From positions 106,601 through 170,600 of the forward strand of contig VCMS01000095.1 of NCBI GenBank assembly GCA_022539475.1: a DNA stretch of 64,000 nt. The letters run 5' to 3'. A program made the position numbers and the translations under genes. Numbering within the stretch: position 1 is the first letter of the stretch; each line of letters starts with the position of its first letter. The notes beneath the pieces were generated by a model that saw only the letters and a program-made list of their open reading frames with translations, was not told where the DNA came from and ran no database searches. The stretch is from Gracilaria domingensis (lineage: Eukaryota; Rhodophyta; Florideophyceae; Gracilariales; Gracilariaceae). This document shows positions 60,874 through 64,000 of this stretch, in pieces.

Positions 60874-63800
60874 TTAACACCGGTCGGTAACATTGAGCTG
60901 ATCTACCGCTTGCGGTTCTGCGTTCTCCGGAAAGCCCGGGTCTACAGATACTGTCTTCTCCGCTCTGCGGGTGGTGACCTCACTCAGTTGTGGTGTTCCC
61001 GACGGGGTTACGTTATCCACAGCGGTGTGTACCCCCTGGGTGGGTCGTGTCGTTTCCAGCGCATTGCTCAACGAACTCGACGGAGTATCACCACGAGGTA
61101 CAGCGCCTCGGCGCACCACAACGCTATCGGTAGAGACCGCGAGATTGGTTGCGGTACCTTGCGACACAGTGTGACCGTGCGACGCAGGTGTAACGGGTTC
61201 CGTACTTTCCTCCCCCTCCTTAGGCGGTGGCACGGGAGCCACGACGTCCGGTGGGGGGTCAACTCTAGTTGAGTTTTCCTCTTCGTCTCCCGCAACGGGT
61301 TGTGCTACCCGCGTGGGTGATTCTGACTTCGGTAGATCCGATAAGCCGCGATCAGGGCGGAGAGTCGCAGGGCGCGAAGATACGACCTGTTCGTCCCCTG
61401 TAGCTTCACCCAGTTGGGTGTTAACGTGAACGTAGGGTGGTGGGGCCAGCGCGACACGGTCTAACGATATCCGTTCGTGGAGATTATTGATATCCAATAC
61501 TACGGTATCGTCCGTGACGGAAATAACCTTGTAGGGTCCTTCCGCGATAGGCGAGAGCTTGTGGCGGCGTTCCTTCTCCGGATTATAGTATTCTTTGCGT
61601 AGAAATACCATATCGTCTGGTTTGACCTTTGGTAATGGGGTCTTAACCTTCGCATCGAAGTTGCGCTTATAAGCGGCCTGCGCCTTATCCATCGCTGTGC
61701 GAGCGACCGGTACCATTTTGGTTAACCAATCCTTCCAAGCGTTCCTGTATAACCCAACAGACGGGTACGTAGAAAGCGTTTCTTGAGCCTCGATTGCAAC
61801 CGGTGGCGGTACTCTTGACAATACCAACTCAAAAGGTGCTAGCTTCGTTACCCGGTGGACTTGGGTGTTTTACGCATACGTAATAGCGTCCGTATACAAA
61901 TCCCAATCCTTAGGATGATCTGCCACATAAGATCTTAATGCATTCAGCATGGTACGGTTAAATCGTTCTACCTGACCATTTGTTTGGGGGTGGTAGGTGG
62001 TCGTAAATAGATTCTTGGCACTCAAGATCCGACAGACGTCCTGGAAAAACTTCGACGTGAACTGTGAACCGTTATCTGATAATAGATGAACCGGTGGACC
62101 GTACACAAAGACCCAGTGGGTGACAAAAGCTTGTGCAACCACGGTGGCCGTAATCCGTTTCAGCGGGACTGTCCGTACCAACTTAGAGAACCGATCGGTG
62201 ATAACCAGAAGGTATCGATTACCTCTTGCGGTTCTGATCAATTCACCTAAGATATCGATAGCGATAAACTCCAAAGGAGATCGTGCTGGGAACAGCGTTA
62301 ACTTCTTCGAGTACTTACGAAGTTTCACGTTATTAGCGCACTCGGTGCAAGAGCGTCGTACTGCGTAGCAGTCCAATGCCATTGACGGCCAGTAAAAATC
62401 CCTACGCAGGGTCAAGTATAGTTTTCGACCTCCTGGGTGGGCTCCTACCTTCACATAGTGTGTCATGACCAACACACGGTTTTGCAGCAAGTATGGGACC
62501 ACAATTTGGGTATACGCTTCGACCAACCTAACCAGGTACCCCTGATCGTTAACCTGAAAAGGTATACGATCTCCTCCATTGAGACGAGCGCGAATTCGCG
62601 TACAAAACTCATCCGTTTGCTGTTCTCGGATCATCTCCTCGGGAGTGATGGGTACAAAAGATCCAGTCAAGGGATCCAACTTCTCAGAAGTGAGCAGGAT
62701 GTCGTCACAGATGTCATCCGACAAAGATTCGACCCAACCTGCTTGTTCTTCCACCATAAAGCATGGTATGTCCAGATCGTCAACTGGTGCCGCTTCTGCA
62801 TTTGTTCCCAAGCGGGAGAGTGCATCTGCCTGCAGATTCAACGTTCCTTTTTTGTACGTAACTGTGAAATCGAACTCCGATACCCTCAAGCGCCAACGCA
62901 TCAAGCGTCCTGATGGTTCCGAGATTTCCATGAGCCATCGGAGAGATGAGTGGTCCGTATGTACCGTAAAATGGTTGCCCATAAGATATGGCCTCAGTGT
63001 AGTTAGAGCCCATACAACGGCTAAGCACTCTTTCTCCGAAACTGAGTAGTTACGTTCGTGTACGTTCAAGGATCGCGACCAGTATCCAATTGGATGTCTC
63101 ACGCCGTCTTCCGTGACCTGAAACAGGGCGCAACCAACCTGGTGTGCACTGGCGTCAGTGTCTACTTCGAATGGAAGTCCTAGCTTAGGCAAAGCCAAGA
63201 TTGGCGGTGACGTTACTGCGTCAATTAATGCCGAAAAGGCAGACGCTTCCGCGTCGCCTAGGGGTTCCAGTTGAACTGGTTGACCTTTTCTCAAAAGGTG
63301 GTTAAGGGGGGTCGCAATATCTGCGAAGTTCGGGACAAAACGCCGATATACATTACAAAGACCCAGAAAACTGCGGAGTTCCGTTTGTGTCGAAGGGTGT
63401 TTCGCTTCCTTCAGCGACTTCACGCGAACTGCGTCAACTGAGAGCTGTCCAGGTCGAATGATATGCCCTAGGTATTTGACAGAATCTGTGAAGAACTCGC
63501 ACTTCTTGAGTTTCAGCGTAATGCCCGCGTCCCTGAGGACTCTCATGACGTCCCGGACGTGTGTTAAGTGGTCATCAAGGTTATCGGAGAACACGATGAT
63601 ATCGTCAAGATACACCAAGCAGGTCTTCCACTTGAATCGAGCCAAGAGGATATCGATAGCACGTTGAAACGTAGCCGGTGCGTTGGTTAATCCGAACGGC
63701 ATTCGTTTACACCGATACAAACCTTGGTGGCACACAAAAGCAGTTTTGTCCTTATCCTTTTCACGGATCGGAACTTGCCAGTATCCCCAATTGGCATCCA

Positions 63801-64000
63801 AGGCGGTGAACACTGTAGCACTCCCAAGCGAGTCAATGTATTCGTCCATCCTGGGTATGGGATAAACGTCTTTGACGGTGACCGAATTTAGACGACGGTA
63901 ATCAATACAGAATCGCCATGATCCGTCCGCTTTTGGAACTAGCACCACGGGTGAGGCCCAAGCGGATTGAGCCGCCTCTATGACGCCAGCGCGTAACATT
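60874..64000 (-). pseudogene. Ty3/gypsy pol (RT, RNase H, integrase) with a nonsense codon, partial
   Basis: One register from the right edge to the stop at 60874-60876, interrupted by TAA at 61870-61872. RT: WRFCIDYRRLNSVTVKD, FTALDANWGYWQV, KRMPFGLTNAPATFQ and catalytic VYLDDI. RNase H: FEVDTDASAHQVGCALFQ, SEKECLAVVWAL, VHTDHSSLRWL, LNLQADALSR. Integrase: zinc finger with His in HYVKVGAHPGG and CTECANN; core with IDILGE, SDNGSQF and HPQTNGQVERFN (D, D, E). The TAA follows ITYA, where the family usually reads YN, so a Tyr codon has probably become a stop. After it come HRVTKLAPFELVLSRV, the GPY/F block (LSPIAEGPYKVISV) and a 190-residue disordered tail. The stop removes the integrase end, so this copy is likely inactive. 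Confidence 0.93.

Larger units (their letters stand above)
56482..64000 (-). mobile_element. Ty3/gypsy chromovirus-type LTR retrotransposon, 5'-truncated by the window
   Basis: On the minus strand, from right to left: reverse transcriptase, RNase H, integrase with GPY/F module, a separate chromodomain ORF, an opposite-strand ORF, a polypurine tract and a candidate LTR. The domain order RT-RH-IN with chromodomain defines chromovirus-type Ty3/gypsy. Gag, protease and the 5' LTR would be to the right of 64000. Confidence 0.9.

Noticed and set aside
1-64000. CRISPR arrays, rRNA genes, bacterial operons
   Set aside because: None seen; gene spacing, polyadenylation signals, an intron and eukaryotic families exclude a prokaryotic source.

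Overview
The window is nuclear DNA of a eukaryote with compact, nearly intron-free genes. It carries LINE, Ty3/gypsy and hAT elements, a C2/tail-anchor protein, an F-box protein, a UBAC2-like protein, a SAC phosphatase, an Elongator subunit and two carbohydrate-type sulfotransferases. A florideophyte red alga such as Chondrus fits best: mostly single-exon genes, a short GT-AG intron, sulfotransferases, gene islands between decaying transposons. The identification is inference from gene style; no species-diagnostic sequence is present.

Region 1 (1-23.7 kb) is the ordinary gene region. It holds a Pro/Gln-rich protein cut by the left edge, a UBAC2-like rhomboid-fold/UBA protein, a 1406-residue SAC phosphoinositide phosphatase divergent from a HAD sugar-phosphate phosphatase, a Pro-rich protein with a conserved C-terminal domain, a strictosidine-synthase-like protein, an unrecognised frameshifted coding stretch, a C2-domain tail-anchored protein and an F-box protein.

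Region 2 (24.1-31 kb) holds a full-length LINE (24111-28277) with a 12-bp target-site duplication and two in-frame TAG codons, then a secreted protein joining an ABM-like and an SRPBCC-like domain.

Region 3 (31.7-40.6 kb) includes a very GC-rich island with two sulfotransferases, an ELP4-like protein and a GIY-YIG protein that appears to contain a 105-bp intron. An FAD-linked lactone/alditol-oxidase-like protein follows.

Region 4 (40.6-50.5 kb) is mixed. It has a 634-bp hAT MITE with an 8-bp duplication, a frameshifted DUF3472-like gene, a membrane protein of unknown function, a class II CPD photolyase remnant and an intact APH-fold kinase-like protein.

Region 5 (50.5-64 kb) is mobile DNA. 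A hAT-like unit with diverged inverted ends carries an intact 782-residue transposase and a decayed protein-kinase gene. Next to it is a chromodomain Ty3/gypsy element on the minus strand, with a candidate 1162-bp LTR, a nonsense codon in integrase and a long opposite-strand ORF between LTR and pol.

Intergenic DNA throughout contains near-perfect palindromes with very short loops. Several listed start codons were moved to the first in-frame ATG where the open frame begins with GTG or TTG.
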